Positions 37,501-50,369 of a stretch of 64,000 bases of DNA are shown one piece after another (positions within the stretch are counted from its first letter, which is position 1; each line of letters begins with the position of its first letter). The notes beneath the pieces are model-generated. The model did not search any database and had not been told where the DNA came from. It saw nothing but the letters and a program-made list of their open reading frames with translations. The position numbers and the translations under genes were made by a program. Source of the DNA: Syngnathus acus (Eukaryota > Chordata > Actinopteri > Syngnathiformes > Syngnathidae). The DNA lies in the NCBI RefSeq assembly GCF_901709675.1, contig NC_051102.1:10053412-10117411 (forward strand), written 5' to 3'.

Positions 37501-40500
37501 TGGATGCTTGAATCTAAATGGATGTTGAAAGATTTTCCTTGTTCCCTTGTGGCTTGAGGCCACTTTGTCTACTACAGGGCCTTCAGGTCCGACAGGGAGA
37601 AAGTGGCTCGACTGGAGAGCGAGTGGATGGAGTCTGTAGAGCAAGCCTGTCTTGAGTTCTGGCACCGCGCTGAAGGCTGGGGATCTAACAGTAAGCCCAA
37701 GCTCTGTAGTGATGTCCACCTTAGTTTGAGGATGAATACAAATATGGATTTCAGTGCCGTCAGATGTTACGCTGACTATATTTGTGAACGAGACCGATGG
37801 CCTACGGCAGATTGGGGCCGCACGTGGTTTCATCAATTCCAGTTGGATACAAGATAAGGTTGATTACAGTGCATTGGGACCTCACCAGGTAAGCCACTTA
37901 AGGCCTAAATAATTCAGGTGAACTTTGTGCATGAATCATATCCATCCCACAGATTATCCTCCAAGCCAGCAGTCCAGCCTCCGAGGATTCAAGCTTTTCC
38001 CTCGATGATCTCCACATCGTAAGAAACAAATCTTGTCATGATAGCATCCCCAGCACCACCCCGAATCCAGTTACCACCACGGCTACTCCGGACTACGGCG
38101 TGCACTGCACCTTTGAACAAGGTGACTGGAGATCTGCTTTCGGCATCGATTGAATTGGATTGTGAGCATACTTGTCCACGTGAATCCAAAAACATCTTTT
38201 GAACATAGGTCTGTGTAACTGGCTCCAAGAGGTTGATGATGATGATTTCAACTGGACTCTCAGTAGAGGACTGCAAGTAAACCAGCCTTGGGACGGACCT
38301 CTGTATGACCACAGTGTCGGAAATAATCAAGGTACGCACTGCAAATGTATACATAACGTGCTTTCCTTCATGAATGGGAAAGATACAACGTAACATTTTG
38401 TTCGAATAAGAGCGAGCAATATCAACAAATGGAAATAATCAAGCTTTTGCCCTTGTTTTTCATTTCCAAGGATTTTACCTCATTATTAATGGGTCTGGAT
38501 TCAGTGACAGTAAGCGAGCAAGCCTCACTGCTGCCGTCAGCCATTTGACGTCCAAAATCTGCGTTGGGTTCTGGTATTACATGTTTGGGCCTTCAGTTGC
38601 CGCCATTGAGCTGCTGGTTAAGACAGTAAGTTGCCTCGTGCAGCCTTCGCCACGCTTGCGACGTGTGAGTCAATATTTTTCTTCTTGAATAGAAAACCTC
38701 CAAAGCTTTGGTTTGGACTCGCAGAGGGACGCAGAACCCAGAATGGATCAATGCTCAAGTAACCATCGACATGGACCAAATGACGCAGGTAAGGATTTAG
38801 CTGAAGTGCGGCGGCCATCACAAACGTGACTGATATCCTGTTTTTCCTTTTTACAGGTGATGTTCACCGGCCAGAGAAACGACAGCAGCGAGGGATTTAT
38901 CGCGCTTGATGACGTCACCGTGAGCAACGGGGCCTGCCAGATGCAGAGTATGTGCATACTGCGTTTTTGCAACACATTTCAACTTTCCTTCCCAGCATTC
39001 ATTTTCTTCGACACGACTTTCAGATGTCTGCGGATTTGATTCCGACCAGTGCGGCTTTGAGAACGATGTCGGTCACTTGGGTCGTTGGGGCCGCAAAAGA
39101 GGCGATGTAGATCACACCTATGGAACTGTCAATGGTGAGTGGAATCAGTAAAGCCATAAAGGAGCAGGCAAAGGCCATCATTGCAATAAACAATCATCAC
39201 ATAATCCGATAACGGTCGCTTCGGGTCAAATTTCCGCTCACAGGCAGTTCAGGAAAAGATTAACAGCCTCTTTCTTTTAGGTTACTATATGACCGTGCTC
39301 ATGTCCAGTTCTTCCCAACCTGAGGTCGCTCAGCTTTTGTCACCTGTCATCATTTCACCTGTGGAAATGTGTGCACGATTCTGGTGAGTCCGCAGGGCAA
39401 CCTTTAAGAGCTTTACACACCGCATAGAATTAAATGCTTGTCACGTGTTCCACCAGGTACCGGCTACCCGCCGGGGCATCTCACACACTGTCTGTCCACG
39501 TGCGGAGCGGGGATCTGGGTGAGGCACTTTGGCGGCGGTCTGGAGCGTCCTCTTCCGACTGGGAGGTGGCAGAGGTCACGCTGTTCGGACCGACAAAGTT
39601 CAACGTAAGGCCTTGGGACTGATCTGCTTCCATTTTGGTACGATGCTGGTGTAGCGGTTCTGTTCTACTCTCCCAAGGTGGTGTTTAGGGCAACCCACGA
39701 AGCAGGCGTATCTTCCACTGTCCAACTCGATGATTTTTCCCTGACGACGGGGGCTTGCTCTCCGATTGTCAACTGTGACTTTGAGTCGGGGCCGTGCAAC
39801 TGGCTCAACGGGCTCGCTGACGACGGACACGGCTGGGTGCTAGCAAATGGCGGCTATCGGGGTCCATCTGCAGACCACACCCACGAATCCCCTGAAGGTA
39901 GAGTCTGGCTTTGTGTACTCGTGTCTTCAAACCGCGAGACTGTTTGCGTAAATGCCGTTCCAAAAATATACAATACCCTTCGCGTTGATATTGAATGTTG
40001 AGTCTCGTATCGTGCAAAATGTGCAACAGATGATTAATTGTTGTCACGCTATGTATTGCAATGACCTACTCCCAATTTACTGCACATCCCGTGGTCACCT
40101 CCTCCCTGTACCAAATAAAAGGATTACGTAGGAGTGTGTGACGATCCAATCAAATGGTGTAAGAATGGAATCATTTGCTTTCAGGTCGGTTCTTGTTGAG
40201 CTTATCACCAAAGGCCAGCGCCATAGCGTCAGAATGGATCAAAGATGGGCCATCCTGCCTCACGCTGTGGTATAACAAGAACAGGTCAGCAGAAAAGCAA
40301 AAGCAACCTCCGAGCTGTGTTTGACATTCGCGAGGACTTCCTCAAATTCTGCACACAATCACGGGCTTCGCTTTGTACAAAGCAACAGAACCTCTGGGTC
40401 AGAGTTCAGTGCTCGAACACACTCATATGCACACAAATATATTAGAAAAATGAAAAATATTCATGTTTCTTAGACTGACAAAAAATTATGAATTTCAGCG

Positions 40501-43500
40501 ATTCCGGGACTTTGCGCGTGCTGGTTCACTCGGGCTCGTCGGAGGACGAAGTGATTTTCCAGAGAAACCACAGCACTGAACACCGTTGGATCAACTTCTC
40601 TCAAAGTTTAGAGCAAAGCAAACCTTTCCAGGTAGCCTGAACCGGACATTGAAGTGCTGACCTAATTTCGTTTGGTCAAAATGCTGCAGATGAACTCTCG
40701 CAATATGTTTAGTTGCTGATCGAAGCACAGACAAACGACGGAGGATTCGTTGCCATCGATGACATCAGTCTAACGCTTGGTCCTTGTCCAGGTACTCACT
40801 TAATTGTGTTTATCTTCGTCTCAATATATTTTAATGGAAAGCCAATTTGTCGTTGCAGTGAATGAAACAATTTCGAACTTTGTGGGCTGCACGTTTGAAA
40901 ACCACACGTGTGGCTGGGAGGACGTCAGCGTCGGCCAGGCTCAGTGGGAAAGAGGAAACGAGGAAACTGGGAACGCTGGACCGTCTGTTGATCACACACT
41001 GGGAACGGCGCTTGGTGAGGCCGTGTGCTCAAACTCTTCTTTCATTACCTTTATTGTCTTGTCTTGTATATTTAAGGTGGTGCTTCAGAGTCCAGTTATG
41101 TAAATCAATTCTATACTCAGAATTGAGTAGTTCTGCTGTAATTCTTAAAAATTGTGAAAATGTAACAAAAGTGCGTCAAACCTGATTTTTTAAATGAATT
41201 TTGACATCAAATCCTTTTTCTTCCAGGCTGGTACGTGGCGGTGACCCCCAACAACGGGGCTCACGTGAGCCCCGCCGCCTTGCAGAGTCCCATCACGAAA
41301 CAGGCCAGCGCTGCCTGCACGCTCCACTTCTACTACAACATGTATGGAGAAGGTGCGTTACAATCACGTGTGCTTCAAATTGCCTACTTTTCTCTTAACG
41401 TCTCCATTTTTTTTTCTTCTATATTGATTTTTTTTTTTTTTTTTTTAGAAGAACTGCAAACCTTAACCTTCACCCTTGGCTTGTTTTAGAACAAAATCCT
41501 TCAAACATATATGTTGTTGCAGACATGGACGAGTTGAAAGTGCTGCTCGGTGAGAGCTCTCGCACCACCGTCCTGTGGTGGCAGTCGGGTGGCGGTGCCG
41601 ATGCGTGGCAACGCGGCGAGGTGTCGCTCGGTAGAAGGCGTCAGGACTTCGCCGTCTTCTTTGAAGCCACCCGCGCTTTCGACAAGCCGGGCCACGTTGC
41701 CGTTGATGACATTAGCTTCGCCAACTGCCAACTGCCAGGTACGAAGATGATAGACGGTACTGGTACTTTTGAAGACAACATGATCACTGTTCTTGTTTTT
41801 CTTTTTTTCTTTCTTCCAGAGCCCCAACCTATGTGCCCTGAACATATGTTTACCTGCGGTAATAAAGCGTGTGTGGAGAAGAACCAAGTGTGTGACTTCA
41901 CAGATAACTGTGGCGATTGGACGGATGAGAGCAATTGTGGTAAGACGTCCCAAATGGATGAGTGAATAAGTGAGTGGGGCTTTTGTAACTTTAAGTCAGA
42001 AATGACATATAGTAAACACTATTTTATTTATTTATTTTTTATTTTACTATCAAATTGTGCCATACCCAGAAACAAACCAACACAAAAGGGGGGTTTGCGC
42101 CATTGTGGAGGTGAACACAGCCGATTGAAGCGGTTGACTTTTCTGTCCATATTTGTCTCTTTTCTCATTTGACTCTGAAGCAGGTGAGACAGAGCGCTGC
42201 AGCTTTGAACAAGGCCTGTGTTCTTGGGCTGAAAGCCACTTGAACTCACCCGGAGCCAGATGGACCCGACGAAAAGGACAAGACGCCTGGCCCGCTGACG
42301 GACCCCCCCGGGATCATACTCGCAACAGTGCTGCGGGTGAATGAAAAAGTTGCCACATAATAAGCCTGTTTTGCAAGTCATGAAATGGGGGTTGTTGCCA
42401 CGGCAACCTGCATTCATGCATTTATTCTCATGTTATTTTCTCAGGTCACTATATAACTCCAGGGACTCATCTCACGGGGATGGGACACATATCGGAGATT
42501 CTTTCCAGAACGTTACTTCCTAGCTCAAATTGTACGGTGAGTGTCGTGGCGATTCATGTTTCATTTAATTAGGATGACAAATCATTTACACTTTGCATGA
42601 TGTCCTATGCAGCAAAATGTATTGGCAGCTATGCACGAGACACATTTTACAACTTCTTGTTTTCTTATTTTCAATGTTTGCAACTTGATGTTAAAGAGTA
42701 ATAACGTGAATTGTGCATGACCGTGTGTCGGTGCAGATCCGATTCTTCTACTACAGCCTGCAGGACACCGCGGGAAAACTTTTTGCGCGTTCCAGGACGT
42801 TCGGCTCCGGTACCGACGACACCGAGCTGTGGCTCAGGACGCAGTCGCATAATTACGACTGGCAGAGGGCACACTTCACCTTCTCCTCTCCTGTCAGGTG
42901 CAAGGTGAATGCATGAGAAGCCAGCTCATATGATCTCAATGTCTGCTCATGTGATAATAGTATTGACCTTTCATTTTTTGCCTTGCTAGAACTTACCGTA
43001 GAAAAAAAGCTGTGTTTGGTGAAGGATAAAACAAATGTGATATTCTTCCCTAAGATTGTTTTCAGGTATGAGCGAGGCGCTCGTGACAGAGGACACGTGG
43101 CACTGGACGACGTGTCCTTCTCCAAGGAGTGTGCCTTGGACCCAGACAACAGCCCACTGCCTGACACATCACCCACTTCGGCCTCTCCCACCACATCTGT
43201 AACCTCCTCTGCCCCCATCGGTCCGTGTCAGGTAGGCTCCATCTGGCGCCCATGACATAACAAAGTACGCGGTGTGTGTGTGTGAGTGTATTTGTGCTTC
43301 TGTTGCATTGCAGGATAATGAGTTCTATTGTTGGCGTTCAGCGGAGGGAATCTGCATTCTTTCCACTTTAAAGTGCAATTATCGTCCGGACTGCCCCCAG
43401 GGGGAGGATGAGGATGGCTGCGGTAAGCTGCATTCAGCATTTTTCCTTTTTTTTCTTCTACAAAATAAATACAACGTCACAACATGACATCTGGATCGAA

Positions 43501-46500
43501 TACCTGATCGGTGTCTTGTAATCAGACGTCAACAAAGTGAATCACAATCGCCTGCTGCGTCTCGTCAAACGGGAAACGGCAGCTACGTTGTTGTCGTTCC
43601 CAGCTTTGATATTTCTGAGCACGTGACTCGTGGTGTTCCCGGCATCCTTGCTCACTATCGGCCCTCGCGCGCTGCAGGTCCTTGCACATTTGAGAGGGAC
43701 AGCTGCGGCTGGACGGCCTCCGGCCAAGGACAGAGAAGCTGGCGTAGGCAGAAGGCCGGCAGCGGCGCTTGGCCGCCCACCGATCACACCAATCGCACAG
43801 GTGGAGGCCGATTAGGAGACAACTTGTGAGCTCTCGTGCTCTGAGTCAGAGTTGACACTGTTTTTCCGGTTTCTCAGGCTTCTTCATGAGCGTCAACTCC
43901 AGTCAAGTGTCAGCGCCAAGTGAGGCCCGACTCCAGAGCCCCCGTCTCCCGCCCTCGTCGCCCTACTGTCAGATTCTGTATGTTCACTGTCATCCATGTT
44001 GTTGTTAAATGTTTGTCTGACACCCAGATGGACATGTCAGACCCCCCAGGGCGAGTTGCTCAACCCCTCCCTCCCCTCACAAATCCAACACTTCTTCCTT
44101 CCTTCGTTCCTCCGCGCAGGTTTCACTTCCACATCAGCGCCGAGTGTGCTGGCTCACTCAGAGTGCTGACGTGGCAAGCTGATGGAAGTGAAGCAATCTT
44201 GTGGTCACGCAGCCGCAACACCGTCAACCACTGGACGCCCGAATCTCTGCCCCTGGGGCCTCACCTGGAACCTTATAAGGTGCCCAACTCACGAACGTGA
44301 CGACTTCTTCTCCCAACTTGTCTTGCATTCAAATATTGTGAATCATTGAGAACACGTTTAACTCGCTAAATGACAGCACACTTATTTTTAAAAGAATCAG
44401 CCTTAACATATCCACCTGCACAATCAAACAATGAATGAATGGAAAAAAAAATCCAATTGTGGCTTTCCTATCTTTCACAGTTTAATATGCAACCCTCGAA
44501 TCAAGTTGCGTGTATGAATCATCACTTTTTTCTCAGCTTATATTTAGTAGCTGGAAAAATGGCACTCAGGGAGACGCTGCCTTTGCCACTGAAACGTGCA
44601 TTGTCGCCGTGGATGACATCTCCTTTCTCAACTGCGACCAATCTTTCCATCCCCCAGGTAAACGACACTCTGAGTCCTTATCTTGAAACACGCAGGTGGA
44701 GTCTTGAGGTGTTTTTTTTTTGCCACCTACCCCGTAGCCCTCTCCGCTTTCGATTGCGCTTTTGAAGACGGCCTTTGCCTTTGGACGCAGGCGGCCAATG
44801 AGCAGCTGGACTGGCTCAGTGGCTCGGGTCCAACAGAGACACCCAACACCGGCCCTGTGGGGGACCACACTACGGGAAAAGGTTCTTTTGACACTATAAA
44901 AAGGGTTAGGCAAACATTTGTGCTCATGGGCCACATTTGCTGTTTTGAAGTTAGCAATAAAAAGCCTTCAGTGTCATGAAAGAAGCGCTACCTGCATAAA
45001 ATGGAATACCGCCCTGATCTCATCTCATACGCACTTCATCGTTGTTATTGTTGTGCCACAGGGAAGTACATCTACATCGAGAGCTCCTTTCCAAGCGCCA
45101 AGAGTCATGTCGCCCAGCTCAAGTCGGCACTGCTACCACCTGCAGTTCAACAGGGATACTGCTTCAAGTTCTGGTACCACATGTTTGGAGCCACCGTCGG
45201 TTCTTTGCGAGTGTTCCTACTGACGTCCGAGTCAACGGAGAAAACACTGGTAAAAACCACACGGGTTCATTGTATTTTGCTTTTCTTGACTTTTTACACA
45301 ACTTCATTGGAACCGGGGGTTTGTACATCAACATCACAAATCTCAGCTATTTATTTGTTGAGATACATAACTTCCCTGTCCTGCGGTGCGGATTGAGAAA
45401 TATTCAGAACTCTCCCATGGACTCTCTCCGCGTTATGCTTATATCACGGTTGCGAAACAGCCGCGTTACAAAAGAGCTGGCTGCGATTTGTGCTCTGTGC
45501 AGTTTCGTTGCATACTATGGTGTTGCACAAATCGCTCCTCACATCCTCATTGCAAGGAGTGACTCAGCCCTCTGCCTTTCCTGTAGGTGTGGCAAAAATC
45601 AGGAAACCAAGGGGACGAGTGGTGGCTGGCGCAAAGTCACGTGACCCTCAAGCGGGTCCACCAGGTGATCGTGGAGGCGAGCGCGGGAGGCGAGGCAGGC
45701 GACATCGCCGTCGATGACATCTCGCTCGTCCCCGGGGCATGCCCCGCCTCTGGTGATGGTTTTGCCAACTCCTTTGATATTTTAATTACCGACGCCACAA
45801 AGTGCAGAATGCATCAATTAAGTCATGAAATAAATTGAGTGAAGGAACTTTGAAGGAGATATACAACATACCTATTGTTGCAGTTATGCAGTGGTTTAAA
45901 CTAAGTACTGAATTAAAATAACTCAAAACTAAAAAAAAAAAACAACACTGAAATATCCAAAACGATGATAACCAAATAGTGTCTGTAAAAATGTACGTAA
46001 ATGTCTTTTGTAGATGTGTGTGATTTTGAGGAGGGAAGCTGCAACTGGCAACAGCAGAGCGCCGATGACGCCGACTGGATCCGACATTCAGGCGCCAGCC
46101 TGAACCCCAACACGGGCCCCGACAGCGACCACACCACCAACGCGCCCGTGGGCCACTACTACTACCTTCCCTCTTCCAGCCAGGACATCCTTGGTCAGAC
46201 GGCTGCCATGTTGTCACCTGTGTACCCGCCAGGTAAGTCCCTCCTCAGTCTTGGCTCCAAACGGAGGAGCTTAAATTCCAGTTTTCTTCCACTTTTTTAG
46301 GAAAAGGAGCTTGTGTCCAGCTGTGGTACCACATGTACGGCAGAGGTGTTGGCACGCTCAACGTTTATCAGCAGAGCGAAGACGGGGTACGAGCTCTGAT
46401 TTTCTCCCAGGCCGGAGACCAGCGCAACCTGTGGAGGTTCGCCCAGGCTGCGCTTCTGCCTCGGGTTCAGCCGTATAGGGTGAGTCGCCTCATAGATCCA

Positions 46501-47995
46501 ACATACAGGCATATTGTTTTCTTCCATTTATTGACTTTTTTTTGCCAAACTGCAGATGATTCAGAGTTAGCCGACTCGGGTCATTGAGCTTAAGGTCCTC
46601 CTTTATTTTTCAGCTTGTTGTGGAGGGCGTAAAGGGCGGTCCCACCCAGGAGGGCGACATGGCCTTTGATGACGTCCACGTGTCGGACGCCAAGTGCCCC
46701 CCTCACGACACCTGCGACTTTGAGCTCAACATGTGCAGCTGGAGCAATGTTGGCGGAGGAGTGGACCAAGATGACTGGCTCCGCGGCAGTGGAGCTTCCC
46801 CGAACCCCAATACGGGACCCGCCGTGGATCACACCACCAACATGCCTCATGGTTGGTCACACAGAGATTTTCCAGGTGCGTTGGTTACAGCAGGCTTAAT
46901 AATTTCACCATCTTCCTTCAGGCTATTATCTCTTCGTGGACAGCTCGGTGGGACAGTGGGGCCACGCCTCCTTCCTCATTAGTGACGTGCTCCAACCGGC
47001 CACCAGAGGGCACTGTCTTACATTTTGGTACCACATGTTTGGTCCTGATGTAGGGACCCTTCGAGTCTATGTTAATGACAGGTAGGCGGACCCATTCAGG
47101 AGAGCAGCAGGTCTACCTCTAATGGATTTCTTTTTTTTTTTTAGAAAAACGCACGACAGTGGTAACGAGGAGGGCAATCAGAAGTGGGTCGAGATTGGAA
47201 ACAAGGGAGACAAGTGGCTGAAAGCCAGTGTGTTCATTGAGCACGACGATGCATTCTGGGTAACAATTTGACCTGTTATTTATGAGCGCCAGCCGTCACT
47301 TGCACAAGTGTCGCTAATGTGACCATTGAGTGTTTTTTCACATAAAGGGTTGTCTGTTCTACTCAAATAATTGTGATGTCTTGTGCCCCAGTTTGTGTTT
47401 GTGTATCAGAGGGGGGAGATTGCTGGTGGGGATGTTGCCCTTGATGATATCACCATTTTCCGTGGACCATGCTACTCCGAGCCCACCGTTGACCCTGTTG
47501 ATGATAAACAAAGTAACACGGACACACACAATAGGATAAATGTACACACGCATGCTTTTTGAATTTTTATGGAGCTGTCTTTGTGCAGATATGTTGTCTG
47601 TGGGCCTTGCCGTGGGTCTGACTCTCCTTGCTGGAGTCGTCATCTTCATTTTCCTTTTTAGACTGAAGAGGAAGCACTGTGCAAAGTATAGCTCATAGAA
47701 ACATGTATACATGGAAAAAAATACATATACTGTCTATTTTGATAATGTTTAGTTTTTTTCTGGAGCAGGACATCTGACACCAACGTCCTCTGTCAGAACT
47801 CTGTGTTTGACCTCTTTTGCTGCAGAAGAGATGTAAGGGATTTGCTAAGAATCTTTGGGATTCTAAACCATAATAATAATAAAATGTGTTACCTTACAGG
47901 TCACAGAGCACGGAAATGTATCTGACATGTCCTTCTTTAACAATGTGTACGACGGCTCTCCAAGTACAACCAACACTGACTCGTCAAGTGCCTAG
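34539..47995 (+). CDS. MALRD1: MAM and LDL-receptor class A domain protein
   Basis: The mammalian orthologue (Diet1) is an intestinal membrane protein affecting FGF15/19 output and bile acid levels. I traced 51 exons from MWRLLALLA (34539-34566) to TAG 47993-47995; every splice phase agrees, giving 2380 codons. Domains in order: LDLa 34932-35060 ([16 protein letters not shown]), then eight MAM domains starting near 35126, 35838, 36546, 37304, 38095, 39024, 39768 and 40885. A second LDLa follows at 41820-41939, MAM 9 from 42184, a third LDLa at 43314-43422, and MAM 10 to 13 from 43678, 44738, 46014 and 46711. MAM hallmarks recur: CDFE...C.W openings, DHT, FWYHM, and IAxDDISF-type closings. A Ser/Thr/Pro linker follows MAM 4. 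The membrane helix is in exon 47589-47685 ([18 protein letters not shown]), followed by a short tail. Position between the CACNB2 block and PLXDC2 supports MALRD1 over other multi-MAM proteins. Confidence 0.92.
44901..44935 (+). repeat. hAT-like terminal fragment in MALRD1 intron
   Basis: AAGGGTTAGGCAAACATTTG followed by TGCTCATGGGCCAC is similar to the fragment at 24866-24900 in MRC1. Confidence 0.4.
47000..47013 (+). promoter_or_regulatory. CTCF-like core inside MALRD1 exon
   Basis: CCACCAGAGGGCAC lies within coding exon 46922-47081 and matches the CTCF core. Being coding, it may be chance. Confidence 0.2.
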
Positions 47996-48519
47996 CATCA
48001 TCATCCCATCATTTTTTGTTTTGTTTAGCAGCAAGTGAATCAGGACAAGAAATAAGTTTCAGGATAAAAGATAGACCTGTTTTGGTTGTTATCTTTAACA
48101 TATGATCCATCTGTTAGTTGTTAAGGTGGACTTATTTTAAATCTGTTAAAAGGCATGTAAGTAAGATTTGCTTTTTCTCCTGTATTGGAACATTTTTGTC
48201 CCTTTTTTAATATATAAGATGTAATCAAAGAAATCCCTGGTGTGTTTTAAATTATTGACAACCATTCTTTTTCTATAAATACTGAGCCATAGAGCAGCTG
48301 TGTGCCACGCGCTACTTGAGTGATGACAACTGAAAACATTAATCGGGCAAATGATTTGAAAATGTAGGTGCAATTCATACTCCGGACTCCAGATGGCGCC
48401 AACGCGTCCATGGAGGCACTATTAATGCGAAAAGATGCAGGCCCACCGGAAGCGTCTGCCCACACGGCCACCGCCCCGGCGAAGCGTCATAGACAAGGCC
48501 CCAGTCACTCTCGCGAACA
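47996..48519. other. MALRD1 3' UTR and FKBP promoter
   Basis: AT-rich sequence follows the MALRD1 stop. From about 48385 the sequence turns GC-rich with AGATGGCGCC and CACCGCCCCGG motifs just before the FKBP start, as in a CpG-type promoter. No separate gene was seen. Confidence 0.5.
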
Positions 48520-50369
48520 ATGGGTGTTACCGTTGAGAAGCTAAAGGAAGGAGACGGTAAAATATGATGTTTGGTTGTCTTGTTTTCCTCCATCAGGTAC
48601 GAAGATAACATTAACGCCCGTTTTTATCTTTTTAGGCGGGAACTGTCCCCAGAAAGGCCAGAACGTATTCGTGCATTACGTCGGTGAGCTATTGTTTTCG
48701 CCGCCTCCGCTTCTCGGAAAGATTTTCTTTTACGCTCCATCTGCTCTAGTTCATCATTGCATGGCAGTGTCTGGCTTAAATAAGAATTAATCAATTATTT
48801 GTGTATTTGTCTTGAAAATGATTAGTGCTTGCTTTTGAATAGCAAGCGAGCGGTGTGTCATACTACTGGCAATAACTTAAAAAGCACGCTGCGTTTTCAT
48901 TTGATTTAGTGTTCAGCACTTGGATGTAGTCATTAAGTATTGTATGTCGCTATAATGTCAGTCTAAATATTGTACGAATGACTTGCTAACGCGATCTAGT
49001 AACCTAATCTGCGCATGTGTGTGTCGTGCCGCCATTTTATTATAATCGCAGACACGCCCCTTTGGATCGGGTGGGAGGCTAAGCTAGTGGGGGCAAAGGT
49101 TTAGACCATGGACGGCATGGAACCTGAAATACAGGAAACAGACTAAAATCCAGGCTTTATCTGTAGAAAACCGGATACGACTATTTTGATCAAAGTGGTA
49201 ATAATGATTATTAACAATTTTTCATTGTCATGTGAGACATTTTTTTAATCAACAAATATCTTAAGCTTCCAGGGCAAAATGCAACTTCAGAATAAATTAT
49301 ACATGATAAAAATACCGACCATTTTAATATGCCTATAGCTACTGTTAACTGAATTAATATGCTGTTACAGATTACATTCACAAATTCACAGATGTTGATC
49401 CCTTTCGATGCGCCTCATCTTCAACGTTTGCTGTACTTTGTTACTTCCTGGTGGTTGGCGATTGCTGGTTGAGAAAGTGCTTGAGATGTGCAGCACAGTC
49501 CGCATTTTCAATGGCCTTGAGTTTTGACTGTGTAGTAAATCTAAGTGCTGTTGCTGTAGAAGTTGCAATTCGGTGAGACATTGGATGCCGACTGCAACCA
49601 CGTCTCTCTTTAAAGGTGAACCTTGAATTTTGTTGTCATTGTGATTCAGGCACACTGACAAACGGCAAAAAGTTTGACTCCTCCCGGGACAGGGGAAAGC
49701 CCTTCCATTTTAGGCTGGGCCAAGGTGATGTCATTCGTGGCTGGGATGAAGGTGTAGCTCAGGTAAGAAAAAAAAAGGTTGTGTTAGATGTTATCTGATT
49801 GCATTGTGGAAGTTCTTTTTATGTTTACTTTCACTGGATCAATAATGTGTGTTAGAATATATACAGTTATCAATTATATTTTCTATAGTGCTTATTGAAC
49901 TGTAAATCACTGTAATGACTAATATCTTGAAGATGGCAGCGTTGCATCGTTTTGGAGTTGAGTGCCACTCAGTTGACATGTACTGTCAAACTAAGCATAA
50001 ATCAATGACAATTACAGTTCATGGATTTGAAGCAACAACATGGCTGTTGCTTTTCCTCACGAAAGTCCACTTATCATAGTGCAAAATGACATGCTAATGA
50101 TTAGCATAAGAACACAAACGGTAGGTAACACATGTAGAGCATACTATCTAGAACATCATTTCGGTGATTTAGTACATTCATTTAATCTACAAGGGTAAAT
50201 TCCTGTTATGTTAAAGATAGTCCGTTTTATATTCCAGATGAGAAAGGGGGAATTGGCGCGCTTGACCTGCACACCGGACTATGCGTACGGCAGCGACGGT
50301 TATCCTCCCGTCATCCCGGCCAATGCCACTCTGATATTTGAAGTGGAACTCATCGATATCCGCAGTTGA
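48520..50369 (+). CDS. FKBP12-like peptidyl-prolyl isomerase
   Basis: A small cytosolic FK506-binding cis-trans prolyl isomerase. Four exons: 48520-48556 ([12 protein letters not shown]), 48636-48683, 49650-49762 and 50238-50369, making 109 residues; FKBP1A and FKBP1B have 108. Binding-pocket residues of FKBP12 are present: the F and D of [13 protein letters not shown], then V, I and W in [13 protein letters not shown] of DYAYG, I of PANATLIF and the F after it. The usual His in the 80s loop is Tyr here ([10 protein letters not shown]), and the E before VI is D. It is single-domain with no signal peptide, so the FKBP2/7/9-type secretory forms are excluded. I cannot choose between fish fkbp1a/1b duplicates and a distinct FKBP12-like gene, so no symbol is given. 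Confidence 0.9.
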
